From Leptodactylus fallax (taxonomy: Eukaryota; Chordata; Amphibia; Anura; Leptodactylidae): 64,000 nucleotides of DNA. The notes beneath the pieces are model-generated. The model ran no database searches, was not told the origin of the DNA, and worked only from the letters and a program-made list of their open reading frames with translations. This document shows, piece by piece, positions 1-9,518 of the stretch (positions are counted from its first letter, which is position 1; every line of letters starts with the position of its first letter). The position numbers and the translations under genes are program-made. The stretch lies in the NCBI GenBank assembly GCA_947044405.1, contig CAMRHE010000321.1:2219312-2283311 (forward strand). The letters are read 5' to 3'.

Positions 1-145
1 TTAGGGCCAGATAGGGACAGGTAGGGCAAGGTTGGCACGAGGGGTGGGTTTTATTATTTTCTGATAGGGAGGGACAGGTAGGGACAGGGTAGGGACAGAA
101 TGATAGATAGGGACATAGTGGTAGGGCGAGTAGACAGGGACAGGC
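1..145. repeat. Degenerate G-rich tandem repeat (TAGGGACAGG-like)
   Basis: Irregular copies of TAGGGACAGG spaced about 10-20 bases recur through the first 145 bases, most regular at 66-97 and 112-120. The spacing is not constant, so this is a decayed simple-sequence array. It may be the end of an array that began before the window. Confidence 0.6.
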
Positions 146-299
146 CTCCTGTGCTCTCTTCCTGGTGGAGGGCTGGCGTGTCACCGCATAGTCATTTTTG
201 TTTTGGAAAAACGGATAGAAGGGTAAGAGGCTTGAGGATAACCGACCCTAGGCCCATGGGAGGTTCATGGGAGGGAGGGTAATCTTAACAGGTTATGTA

Positions 300-535
300 G
301 GATGGTGGGTTATGTAGGATGGTGGGCTTTGTTGCTTGTCTGGTATTGGTTATTTGTCTGGTACTTGTTGTTTGTTGTTGTTTGTCATGTGTTGTGTCCG
401 TTTTCCCATTTTCCATTTTTCCACTTTTCCATATCCCATATTCATTTCCCATTTCCATTTCCATTTTTCATATCCATTTCCATATTCCATATTCATTTTC
501 CATATTCCATTTCATAATCCCATTTGTTTTTTAGT
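300..535. repeat. Pyrimidine-rich low-complexity stretch
   Basis: A short direct duplication (TTATGTAGGATGGTGGG at 293-309 and 310-326) is followed by a strongly pyrimidine-rich tract of CCATTTTC, CCATATTC and CATTTCCAT-like words (about 400-520). No gene is seen. Reading frames here are open only because of the skewed composition. Confidence 0.6.
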
Positions 536-636
536 AGTTAAGGGGTTTTTAGGGGGGTAGGTTGTTTGGGAGGGGGGTTTCTTTTTGGGGGTGGAGGGTT
601 TGGTTTATAGGTTTTCGTGTGCCCGGCCTGGCTCTG

Positions 637-745
637 GACTATGCGGACATGAGAGGACATGAGGCGGAGAGCCAGGTCGGGGTTTCAGGGGCTCGGTGGT
701 GGGTGGTGCCAGCACCAGGACTATGCGGACATGGGAGGACATGGG
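637..745. repeat. Two-copy direct repeat, 81 bp apart
   Basis: The words GGACTATGCGGACATG and GAGGACATG occur at about 637-662 and again at 718-743. This looks like a partial local tandem duplication. A poly-A run follows at 776-789. No gene is supported from 560 to 920. Confidence 0.55.
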
Positions 746-923
746 GGCGTGGTGCTGGCCGAGTGTGGTGAGGGGAAAAAAAAAAAAAATTTTCATAGTA
801 AGCTTCAGTTGGGGTTTATTAGTGTTATATGTTTTTGTTATATGTTTCATTGTACATTGCTCATTTTGTTTTTTTCTTTGTTTTTAGGATAATTAGAGTT
901 TTGACTGACGGATGGCTGAAGAA

Positions 924-990
924 GAATGAAAGGCGGAGTGAAAGGCAGAATGAAAGGCGGAGTGAAAGGTGGAATGAAAGACAGAATGGA
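924..990. repeat. 12-bp minisatellite (GAATGAAAGGCG), about 5.5 copies
   Basis: Five 12-base units alternate between GAATGAAAGGCG and GAGTGAAAGGCA/G, followed by a partial sixth unit. The strict alternation of two unit types means the true repeat is a 24-bp dimer. The flanking 990-1150 bases hold nothing recognisable. Confidence 0.75.
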
Positions 991-1149
991 TGGGGGCTGG
1001 TTTGCGCATGTTTTTGGTTTTTTAATTTTGTCTTGACGTTTTCTTGTATTTGATGTTATTTATGCTATGTTTTGGATTTATGTATTGTCTCTGTTTATGG
1101 TTTTTGTATGGTATTTTTCGTATGTGACAGTGTTTGTGAACTTTTTATA

Positions 1150-1537
1150 CTTTTATAATAAAATAGTTCCAATTCCTGGACAACCTCTTTAAAGGATTTA
1201 TCCATCTTTCTAATATTGATGGCCTGTCCTTAGGATAGGCCATCAATATTACATCTGCAATGATACAACAGTCAAGACCTCTGCAGATCAGCTTTTCCAG
1301 GACAGTGCGGTTACAGGTAAAGGTAACAATTTTTGGAGCCACACTGTTCACTTGCCATACAAGGTGTAGCAGTAGGTTTAGATGCAGTGGTGCACATGGT
1401 ATAGTGGGTCAGCAGCATGGCTCCCGACATGTTATTACCTTTAGCCGCCCTGTCTTGGTACCGCTGATCTGCAGGGGTCCTGATGGTGGGCCCCAAGAAA
1501 CAATTCCACTGGTGGGCCCTAGGCATCCCAGTCCGAC
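1150..1537. repeat. Dispersed repeat, palindrome-containing
   Basis: The segment contains a near-palindrome at 1219-1245 (GATGGCCTGTCC / GGATAGGCCATC) and the words CCTGGACAACC and CTTTAAAGG typical of a common amphibian dispersed repeat. The part from 1285 on shares blocks (GCTGATCTGCAGGG, CAGCATGGCTCCC, AGCTTTTCCAGGACAG) with 3640-3870, partly in the opposite orientation. It abuts the truncated Tc1 at about 1538. No host gene is seen. Confidence 0.55.
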
Positions 1538-2211
1538 ACTGCTTATAGTTGTCCTGTGGACAGACTCTACCACATGAGCTGTGGATTTCTGCAGCTCCTC
1601 CAGAGTGACCATGAGCCTCTTGGCTGCTTCTCTGACCAGTGCTCTCTCCTTACTCAATCTGTCAGTTTAGATGGATGGCCATGTCTTGGTAGGTTTGCAG
1701 TTGTAGAATACTTTTTCCATTTTTGGATGATGGATTGATCAAAGCTTGGGATATGTTTTTATAACCTAACCCTGCTTTAAACTTCTCCACAACTTTATCT
1801 CTGACCTGTCTGGTGAGTTCCTTGGTCTTCATGATGCTGTTTGTTCACTAGTGTTCTCTAACAAACCACTGAGGCCTTCACAGTACAGGTGTATTTATAC
1901 TGAGACTAAATTAAACACAGCTGGACTCTATTAACTAATTAAGTGACTTCTGAATGCAATTGTGCGCACTGGATTTTATTTAGGGTTATCAGAGTACAGG
2001 GGGCTGAATAATTTTGCATGTCACACTTTTCAGATTTTTATTTGATTAAAATTTTGAAAACCGTGTATCATTTTCATTCCACTTCACAATTGTGTGCTAC
2101 TTTGTGTTGGTTTATCACTTAAAATCTCAATAAAATACATTTAAGTTTGTGGTTGTAAGGTGACAAAATGTGAAAAAGTTCAAGGGTTATGAATGCTTTT
2201 GCAAGCCACTG
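1538..2211 (-). mobile_element. Truncated Tc1-like element, transposase N-terminal half only
   Basis: On the minus strand the segment reads from a terminal repeat at 2211 (CAGTGGCTTGCAAAAGCATT) inward to the transposase N-terminal region. The words VRDKVVEKF, LEELQKS and ESVHRTTIS are recognisable at about 1560-1830 despite substitutions. The catalytic half and the other terminal repeat are missing; at 1538 the sequence passes into an unrelated dispersed repeat. Families of this type encode a DDE transposase of about 340 residues, so this is an immobile fossil. Confidence 0.85.
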
Positions 2212-2829
2212 CACTTCTTTGATTTATGTCATTGAAGAATGTAAGTAGATTAACTCTGTCCATGTGTTCCCATGATGAAGCAGAATTCCATTTACAACTG
2301 GATGCAGTCTATGATGATTAATAGGGAGCTGATCAAAAAAAGTTTAATTTGTCGAGTCTTTAAACAGATATTCTTTTCTCCAAATATTCTCCAAGTGACC
2401 CTATCAAAAACTTTTATTTTATTAATTAAACATATAGGGGCAGTATTATTGCTGTACGCCATTTATGTGGCAAAGTTTGTGACCCAAGGTTTGCGAGTCT
2501 TTAAATCCTAGCTCAAAAAAATATTGTTGTGACTGGCATTTTTTGCTGCCTTTGACACATTCCACAAAGGGGCATGGCAAGGGCATGTTAAAGGCATTTA
2601 TGCCAGAGAATTGGCATAAATACCTGAAATCTACGGCAGCTATATGCTGGAATAGATTTAAGTGCAAGCGCATGGCCCCAGCATAGGTTGCGTCTGATGT
2701 ATGAGGAGGCATGTGTGTTGAAACCATCGGTATTCACAAATATCTCCTATAGTGTTAAATAGCTACTTTATGGAATACAACAGGGTTACCTGTCCTAATT
2801 TCATAAATTACTTTATGACGTCCCAGAGC
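2212..2829. other. No gene seen; diverged dispersed repeat at about 2560-2725
   Basis: The first part is AT-rich and unrecognised. The block at about 2560-2725 shares words with 29255-29400: CAT(T)TATGCCAG / GGCATAAAT, then GCGCATGG, GGTTGCGTCT and GAGGAGG in the same order. That suggests two diverged copies of one dispersed repeat. No coding region is supported. Confidence 0.4.
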
Positions 2830-2833
2830 TTAA

Positions 2834-3175
2834 AGAGGACCACTGTCAGAAGGGCGTTCCTGACAGTCTAGCGTCATCACAAGGCTGTGAGGAACCCCCC
2901 CCCCCCCCGACAGTACTCGTCCATAGACTTGTACTTGGGGGGGGGAGTTCCTCATAGTTCAGCATCATCGCAGGGCAGTAAAGAAGGCCCCCTCTGACAG
3001 TACGAGGCTATGTTAGAGTACTGTCGGGGGGGCATTCCTCACAGCCCAGTGATGACGCTAGACTGTCAGGAACGCCCTTCTGACAGTGGGGAGAGATCGG
3101 TGCTGAAACTAGCGCACTGTCAGCTTTTTAGCGGTATATAAAACCACACTTTCATGAGAACATGAAAGGTCCTCT
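2834..3175. mobile_element. Foldback MITE with TTAA target duplication
   Basis: The element is flanked by TTAA at 2830-2833 and 3176-3179. Its ends are AGAGGACC and AGGTCCTCT. A long inverted repeat pairs ACTGTCAGAAGGGCGTTCCT near the left end with its complement at about 3070-3090. The middle has a C run (about 2887-2901) facing a G run (about 2938-2946). The end motif resembles the TTAA-flanked T2/Kolobok-type MITEs known from Xenopus; that assignment is inference. Related copies are at 17192-17371 and 52982-53129. Confidence 0.75.
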
Positions 3176-3194
3176 TTAACGTTAATACTGCTTC

Positions 3195-3530
3195 ACTATT
3201 TCTCACAAGCTATCCTTCTTGACTCTGACAGAAACCTGGTTGATATCTTCTGACAAAGCCTCCTCTTTTGCACTATTGTATGGTTGCCTTGAAATTTCTC
3301 AAATCATCTTGCTAGCAACAAATATGGTGGAGGAGTCAATATTTTCTTATATGATAATTTTTCTTTCAACCCAACTCAACCTTTGCTCTCCCACGCACTC
3401 ACTTTTTTAGAAAGACTTTCTGTTTACTTCTACTCTCCCTTCAACTTAAGTGGCACTTATTTACTGACCACCAGGCCTTGCCACTGCTTTTATTCTCCAT
3501 TCCTCTACTTTGCACCTACACTTCCAGTCA
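3195..3530 (+). pseudogene. L2/Rex1-like LINE endonuclease fragment
   Basis: In frame 3219 the translation contains LTETWLISSDKAS, the typical first motif of the apurinic-type endonuclease domain of L2/Rex1 LINEs. After a frameshift the expected GGGV motif follows at about 3330 (YGGGVNIFLYDNFSF). Stops and frameshifts show it is dead. The same LINE appears to continue, interrupted by other repeats, at 3873-4130, 4272-4555, 5085-5468 and 8259-8395. Assignment to L2 rather than Rex1 is uncertain. Confidence 0.7.
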
Positions 3531-3872
3531 GGGCATAACTTGATGCTCCTGGATCCCAATGCAAGATTTGTAATAGAACTCCCACTTACCATGTGATATC
3601 TATATCTAATACTGGTGTCTTCTTGTTATAGAGAGTACTTTGGGCCCACTCAAACTCCAGGGACCAGTTGCGATTGCTATATCTTCACCCCATAGACTTC
3701 TATGGAGCAGCGCTGAAGTACTTAAAGCCTCCACTACACTTTGTACGGCGAGGGAGCAGCACGGCTCCCAGCATGTAAACATTACCAGGGGCAGCGCTGT
3801 CCTGGAAAAGCTGATCTGCAGGGCCCCAGCTGTCAGTTCTCCCCACAGATCTAATAATGGATTACCCTGTTA
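3531..3872. repeat. Dispersed repeat inserted in the LINE
   Basis: The sequence interrupts the LINE and shares several 12-16 base words with 1285-1480, including GCTGATCTGCAGGG and AGCACGGCTCCCAGCATGTA. It contains a GGGCCC-rich start near 3645. No terminal repeats were identified and no gene is seen. Confidence 0.5.
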
Positions 3873-4555
3873 AATGACTTGATATTAACACACTTTCTGC
3901 TACTCCCCACCATATCTTTACTTCGTGATACAGACATGGTAACTACATTCTATGACACCACAATTACCTCAGTTTTTGACTCCACTCTCACCAACACCAA
4001 AGCTTGATGAATGAATTGACAGCCCATGCACACAACTCTGGCAAAAAAAAACTAAGGCAGACTTCCAGCTTTGCTCTAATTCAATACTCACCTTGTCTCA
4101 AAACGTCTTCAAACAACATGTCCATTTTGAGCCAGAGGCGTAACCTAAAGGGCCCCAGGGCGAAACCTGTAATGGGCTCTTACTACTTTGTGTCATTTAG
4201 AATAGTGGTATATTCTGTGATGCAGAGGGACCTTTGGGGCCCCCTCAGGGCCTGGTAGTGATTGCCACTGATGCACCCCTGCTTTGAACTATTCTCCCAC
4301 CTCTTAGCCAACTCACTTTTTTCAACAGCTACAATCTGGTTTCAAGCCCTGCCACTCTACTGAAACCGCCCTTAACCAAGTCACTAATTATCTACTATCT
4401 GCCATAGCCCAATGACATTACTGTTGACCACTCCCTCCTGATACTCACATCTCATGGCATCACAGACTTGGCCATCTCCTGGATCTTCTCCCATTCACAC
4501 ACCACCACTCCCTACTTTTCTCCAGCTACACCTTCAACCTGGGTAACTGAGAGAG
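3873..4555 (+). pseudogene. L2-like LINE reverse-transcriptase fragment, interrupted at 4131-4271
   Basis: After a frame change at about 4330 the translation gives SGFKPCHSTETALNQVTNYL, the recognisable start of the RT palm region of L2/Rex1-type LINEs (known form: GFRPCHSTETAL). Further words such as TVDHSLLILTSHGITDLAISW around 4425-4490 correspond to the following RT block. Several stops and frameshifts are present. A foreign block at 4131-4271, starting CCAGAGGCGTAACC and rich in GGGGCCCC, splits the fragment; its start resembles the hAT end at 14522. Confidence 0.7.
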
Positions 4556-4624
4556 CCCCATGGTCTCAGTACCACTACTGTGCTGATAGCAGTAAAATAT
4601 ATCTCTATGTCCAAGGTGTTACTT

Positions 4625-5072
4625 ATCACAAGGCATTATGGGAAAGGAGCTGGGGAGCTCATGCGCCTTCTGTTGGATGTAACAGATCCTCAATTTGCTT
4701 TTGACTCACCGAGCCTTGAGACAGCAAAAGGGATTTTAGCCAAGCCAATTTCACTTATCTGCATACAGCGCTGTTTTCGGATTGTTGTCCTTCATCAGTA
4801 CAGAGCAAAGTGAATTGGCTGGCTTAGTGGGAGGCAATGAGTGGGTTAGGGACAAGAATCTCTCACATTGAGGAGAGCACCAGTGAAGGTGTGTAGAGAT
4901 TTTAATTGCCTTTTGCCCTCTACTTAGCATCTACATATCACAAGGCATTATGGGAAAGGAGCTGGGGAGCTCATGCGCCCTCTGTTGGATGTAACAGATC
5001 CTCAATTTGCTTTTGACTCACCGAGCCTTGAGACAGCAAAAGGGATTTTAGCCAAGCCAATTTCACTTATCT
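4625..5072. repeat. 136-bp direct repeats (4625-4760 and 4937-5072) with 176-bp spacer
   Basis: The two 136-base copies differ by eye at only one position (CGCCTTCTG versus CGCCCTCTG). The spacer contains CAGCGCTGTTTTCGG and TTGTCCTTCATCAG, wording like that at the ends of Penelope-like elements, so the pair may be pseudo-LTRs of a mostly deleted PLE. The near identity indicates a recent duplication inside an old LINE. Confidence 0.65.
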
Positions 5073-5084
5073 TGTCAGCTTGTA

Positions 5085-5468
5085 AGCTATCCAAAATTGC
5101 GTAGTCTATTAGCAATATCCTTCTTCCCTTCCCACTTTGTAAAACAAAACATGGAGAAAATAGAATTCATAGTCTCACCCCCATCTCCCCCACCTAATCT
5201 ATCCATTACAGTTAATGGGTCCATACTTTCCCTAGTGTCATAAGCCCACTTTTAAATAACCTTTCATTTTTCCCTATCTTTCAAACTTCTTATCCAAGCC
5301 CCTACCATCTCCTGCCATCTCCAACTTGAAAACATTTCTTGAATATGCTCATTCCTCAGCTTCTAGTCAACCAAATTTCCCACCTAGAGGACTGTAACAT
5401 CCTTTTCTGTGGCTTTCCATCCGACCCTCTTGCACCCCCCTCAGTCCAGCTGCTTGTGTAATCCACCT
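5085..5468 (+). pseudogene. L2-like LINE, RT C-terminal fragment left of the LTR element
   Basis: Translation with frameshifts gives blocks expected after the RT core of L2-type LINEs: a KTEFIVSPPSPPPN-like block near 5150, VNGSILSLVS near 5215, and an SRLDYCN-like block (HLEDCNILFCGFPS) near 5380-5425. The LINE is cut at 5468 by the LTR element and appears to resume at 8259. Confidence 0.6.
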
Positions 5469-6760
5469 TGTCATGATATTAGGTTCAGATATGGTCTTAT
5501 GGTATTAATATTGGTCTATATTACTGCACAGTGGGGGTTGGTGCCTAAGATCAAGCCTAGTGGGGCAAATGGAATGTGGTCAGACTGCTATCCAGGTCTG
5601 GCCTATTGTCCTGTCCCTGAAGCAATCAGCCATTTAGTCAAAAGCCTTCATCTGCATAAGACTGCAACCCTCATTAACCCAGCGGGGGTTCATTTAGACA
5701 GGATATGTTGTTCAAACGATCCGCATATCACTGATAGACACACTGGCACCGCCGTTAGTTCAAAGGGCTTATGGTTTTATGACAATATCTGGCCTGGGGA
5801 CCATCTTTCAGTTGTCCCGATAAATTCTCCAGATGCGCCAAGTCAAGGCGCACGCTCAGAATATACACATGTCACAGTTCAAAGCCCAGGAAAGGTCCAG
5901 GCACTGATCTCCTTACCCAAAGGGAGCTGGAGTGTCGACCTTGGAGTCTATGTATTGGGGATCTCGCCAGGAACCCCATTATACTACCAGCCCGACTCTA
6001 TAAACATCCGGCAAATAATTAGACCGGAAATTAATTCTAAGAGATGTAGAGAAGGGGCAGGGCTCCTCCCCCTGGTGACCTCATTCAGGGAGGAGACCAG
6101 GGGAGACAAAAGGGCTCCACCCAGGCTGAATCAGGCTCTGTTGTCTTGTGAATTTGGTGATGCGTGCTTCCTGGAGGCGAGGTGTGGGGGAAGGCAACCA
6201 TGTGACCAACATGTGGTTCACATGCAGCCTAAGAAGCCAAACTTGAGGCCATTTTGTGAACATGGAACAGATGTCACCGCATGTAGGCAACACATGCTTT
6301 GCCCAAGACTGTACCCTGAGCCTGCCACATGGGCTCAGAGAAAAAATGGACTAACTACTTGTTCCGGAGGGTCTTCTGCCTTTGCTCTACTAGGATCATC
6401 TGCTACTGGACGTTCATAAGATAAGTGCCCTGGCTCAACACCTGGAGACCAGAGAAACCATCACAAGTTGGTGTTGGTAATATATATCCTTTTCTTTCTG
6501 TTATTCCCATTTTTATTTTATGTACCGTGTTATGCTGTTTTTCACTTGTATCTGCTTGCTAATCGCTGCATGTATTCTATGTATGTGTTAAGTGTCTAGT
6601 GCCGACCCATTTAGGGGTTAATAAATATATAAAATTTAGAAGGTCCGTCCTGCGTTTTATCCTCTGTTGATCCAGCACATTCATGGAAAGTGGGTGTGAG
6701 GTAATCGAAGCGATCTCAGGTATGCCAGAAGCGGTTTCTGGTAGGACGAGATCCTTCACA
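5469..6760 (+). repeat. 5' LTR containing a long open frame
   Basis: The 1292-bp LTR has TG...CA ends, an AATAAA signal at 6620-6625 and a downstream part similar to the LTR end at 13690-13831. A continuous frame runs from upstream of the LTR to 6419. From Met at 5490 it gives about 310 residues, beginning with a hydrophobic stretch (MVLILVYITAQWGLVP) like a signal peptide and containing Cys-rich spots (CYPGLAYC, RICCSND). The inverted copy keeps the same frame for about 217 residues before a 1-bp insertion. Differences between the copies are mostly amino-acid changing, so no selection is evident. Chance, a captured env-like fragment, or an LTR-encoded accessory protein are all possible. Confidence 0.6.
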
Positions 6761-6761
6761 G

Positions 6762-6779
6762 TGGTGGAAGCGGTGGGAT
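6762..6779 (+). promoter_or_regulatory. Primer-binding site, tRNA-Leu type
   Basis: TGGTGGAAGCGGTGGGAT begins two bases after the LTR terminal CA. Its complement ends in CCACCGCTTCCACCA, which differs by one base from the 3' end of vertebrate tRNA-Leu(AAG) as I recall it (CCACCGCTGCCACCA). This fixes the element as plus-oriented and marks the LTR end. Confidence 0.75.
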
Positions 6780-6965
6780 AGAGGATAAACAGCGTTTGTG
6801 TGTGTGGTATCACTCAGATGCTGGGGATTTGCGGAAAAATCCTACGAAGCGAGCTTGGTATTAGGGCAGGCTATAAGATACAGTGAAAGTTTAGCACGGT
6901 GCTGTTCCCTTCCCTTTCTCTTTGTTTTTCTATCCTATCTTTTATTTGGCAACGGCTTCCAGTGG

Positions 6966-7100
6966 ATGGCCGGTGGGCTCAGAAGCATAACCAGACTTCT
7001 GCAGGAATTGGCTTCTACTGAACTCCAGGAGATGGCTGATATGGAAGGTACCATAGCCATGCAGGAGCCAGAGCAAAGTCCTGAGGTGTTAGGACAAGAG
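6966..7100 (+). pseudogene. Truncated gag-like start of the LTR element
   Basis: From ATG at 6966 the frame reads MAGGLRSITRLLQELAST, then Glu/Met-rich sequence for about 45 residues, ending where the inverted LTR starts. The same frame is open upstream to 6798, so the true start is uncertain. Placement just after a primer-binding site suggests gag. No further gag motif remains, so this is inference from position. Confidence 0.45.
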
Positions 7101-8258
7101 ATATTTATTAACCCCTAAATGGGTCGGCACTAGACACTTAACACATACATAGAATACATGCAGAGATTAGCAAGCAGATACAAGTGAAAAATAGCATAAC
7201 ACGGTACATAAAATAAAAATGGGAATAACAGAAAGAAAAGAATATATATTACCAACACCAGCTTGTGATGGTTTCTCTGGCCTCCAGGTGTTGAGCCAGG
7301 GCACTTATCTTATGAACGTCCAGTAGCAGATTATCCTAGCAGAGCAAAGGCAGAAGACCCTCCGGAACAAGTAGTTAGTCCATTTCTCTGAGCCCATGTG
7401 GCAGGCTCAGGGTACAGTCTTGGGCAAAGCATGTGTTGCCTACATGCGGTGACATCTGTTCCATGTTCACAAAATGGCCTCAAGTTTGGCTTCTTAGGCC
7501 GCATGTGAACCACATGTTGGTCACATGGTTGCCTTCCCCCACACCTCGCCTCCAGGAAGCGCGCATCACCAAATTCACAAGACAACAGAGCCTGGTTCAG
7601 CCTGGGTGGAGCCCTTTTGTCTCCCCTGGTCTCCTCCCTGAATGAGGTCACCAGGGGGAGGGAGCCCTGCCCCTTCTCTACATCTCTTAGAATTAATTTC
7701 CGGTATAATTATTTGCCGGATGTTTATAGAGTCGGGCTGGTAGTATAATGGAGTTCCTGGCGAGATCCCCAATACACAGACTCCAAGGTCGACACTCCAG
7801 CTCCCTTTGGGTAAGGAGATCAGTGCCTGGACCTTTCCTGGGCTTTGAACTGTGACATGTGTATATTCTGAGCGTGCTCCTTGACCTGGCGCATGTGGGG
7901 AATTTATCGGGGCAACTGTAAGATGTTCCCCAGGCCAGATATTGTCATAAAACCATACGCCCTTTGAACTAACGGCGGCGCCAGTGTGTCTATCAGTGAT
8001 ATGCAGATCGTTTGAACAACATATCCTGTCTAAATGAACCCCCGCTGGGTTAATGAGGGTTGCAGTCTTATGCAGATGAAGGCTTTTGACTAAATGGCTG
8101 ATTGCTTCAGGGACAGGACAATAGGCCTGACCTGGATAGCAGTCTAACCACATTCCATTTGCCCCACTAGGCTTGATCTCAGGCACCAACCCCCACTGTG
8201 CAGTAATATAGACCAATATTAATACCATAAGACCATATCTGAACCTAATATCATGACA
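7101..8258 (-). repeat. Inverted partial LTR copy
   Basis: This is the reverse complement of 5469-6628. It begins (plus strand) at ATATTTATTAACCCC and ends at ATCATGACA. It carries a 1-bp insertion in a C run at about 7660 that breaks the long frame, and a shorter A run near 7385. The missing piece corresponds to the LTR region after AATAAATAT. Confidence 0.8.
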
Positions 8259-8395
8259 CTCCTCTTGTCCTTTCTCCTCTGCATTTCCCCTGTGCCAATC
8301 CCTTCAGTAGTTACTGAGTGCTCAATGAATTCAAGTCAAATGACAACCTTGGCCCTTCCATCCATCTCTGACCTAATCTCCTTAGGGTCTAGAAT
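8259..8395 (+). pseudogene. L2-like LINE fragment right of the LTR element
   Basis: The text (CCAATCCCTTCAGTAG, AATTCAAGTCAAATGACAAC) fits the conserved C-terminal block of L2-type LINEs (a WLP...RIQFK-like region) with decay. It appears to carry on from 5468, so the LTR element split one LINE copy. Confidence 0.45.
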
Positions 8396-8930
8396 GGGGA
8401 CAGGCTCTTTTTAAATCTTCCCAGTGCCAGGTTGTAATATAATATTGAAAAGTGCTGTCTAGGTCCCCAGTGCCAGTTTTACATGTTAATGCATTGTATG
8501 GTTCTTCGATGAGGAAGCTCCTGTGTTACATTGTCTTTCATATCTGCCACAGGAACCTTTCCTAGTAGATATGACAATTATTGTCAGGCAATACAATGTT
8601 TCCTTGCTGAATCAAGGCCATCACCCTAGCAACAGTGAAGAATCATATGCTTGTGACATTACAATAAGAAACCAGCTTGAATAGATGACAAAAAGAATAT
8701 GACAGTCAATATCTTTTCAATCTAGTCTTATAGTTTTAAACTTACCTTCTAGAGGAGCTATTTTTAATATTAAGATTTATTATCTTCAGTTAAAATCTAT
8801 ACAAAAAACATATTTATGAGGGGAAAACTGTATTTCATAAATTTTTAAGACAAATCAATTTAGAAAATCTGCGCAAGTCCCCTCCTCAGCTCCTTCCTTT
8901 AAGGCTGGAACCAGAGCCAGCATTAAGCTA
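8396..8930. other. No gene seen
   Basis: AT-rich unique-looking sequence. CCCAGTGCCAG occurs twice (about 8420 and 8466), about 46 bases apart. No open frame, RNA gene or terminal repeat could be supported. Confidence 0.5.
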
Positions 8931-8933
8931 GGT

Positions 8934-9120
8934 TCACACCTGTGTTTGGGCTTCCTTTCTGGGGAGGGGGTCCTCAAGCAAACCTAATAAGCTTAAAAAA
9001 GCGGTTACCCTTGGAACCTCCGGACCCCAAAGACTGTAATGGGGTCGCCGGGTTTCTGCCCGAAAAGGGTGGAAAAATGCGGAAAAACAGGACCTGCTTG
9101 CAGTTAGCGGCAACCACAGG
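8934..9120 (+). repeat. Dispersed repeat (TAGGTTCACACCTG family)
   Basis: The block starts TAGGTTCACACCTGTGTT and contains AAAAAAGCGGTTACC and CCCAAAGACTGTAATGG. A second copy lies in reverse orientation at 40395-40545, ending ...GATGTGAACCGGGCCTTA with TAACCGCTTTTTT and CCCATTATAGTCTATGG in matching order. The two copies support a short non-coding mobile repeat. Its superfamily is not determined. Confidence 0.65.
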
Positions 9121-9486
9121 GTGTTCTGAACAGATAACTCCTAAAATGTTTAAATAGCTACACTTACCCTCCATGGTGTAATGCTGACACTCCACACTCA
9201 TTTCTGGTGTAAATGATGATAACTCTGGTGGGACTACACATTGCCTCCATGGCTACATATGTAGACAATATGTTCTAGCAAAAATAATGTATAGTGAACA
9301 TAAAATCAATAAATAAAATATAATAAATTATAGCACAAACATCATGTGTCTTACAGCCTTAAGTAACCCACAAAGATATCTGAATAACCCCATACAATAC
9401 CCTAAGCAATAATTGTGACATCACAGCATAATAAAATGTTTAAATTCTATTCACCACCTGAGCCACACCTCAGGTCATGTATGCAT
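9121..9486. other. No gene seen
   Basis: AT-rich sequence with short A/T runs around 9280-9330. No feature could be supported. Confidence 0.5.
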
Positions 9487-9518
9487 TTAACCCCTTAAGG
9501 CAAAATGGCGTATATGTA
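9487..9518. mobile_element. Left end of a TTAACCCC-type element, cut by Tc1
   Basis: TTAACCCCTTAAGGCAAAAT at 9487 has the same start as the large element at 33137. A Tc1 element begins at 9519 within it. The remainder of this TTAA element was not recognised beyond 11087. Confidence 0.5.

Larger units (their letters stand above)
5469..8258 (+). mobile_element. LTR retroelement with inverted LTRs, inserted in the LINE
   Basis: A 5' LTR (5469-6760) starts TGTCATGATATT and ends CTTCACA. After one base comes an 18-nt primer-binding site (6762-6779), then a short internal region with a gag-like start. The internal region ends at 7100, where an inverted copy of the LTR begins (7101-8258). That copy matches the left LTR from its first base to just past AATAAA, but lacks the last 132 bases. 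Arm identity looks like about 96-97% by eye. Outer flanks CACCT (5464-5468) and CTCCT (8259-8263) could be a 5-bp target duplication with one mismatch, and LINE sequence lies on both sides, which suggests one insertion. Normal elements have direct LTRs. Pol and env are absent. Confidence 0.75.

Noticed and set aside
1..20. Telomere-like TTAGGG at the window start
   Set aside because: Only one TTAGGG is present; the following units are TAGGGACAGG and irregular.
302..560. Three overlapping Phe/Ser/Ile-rich frames
   Set aside because: They are by-products of a pyrimidine-rich low-complexity tract.
5409..5489. Start of the long frame upstream of the LTR
   Set aside because: These codons lie in the decayed LINE before the LTR boundary; the frame crosses the junction by chance.
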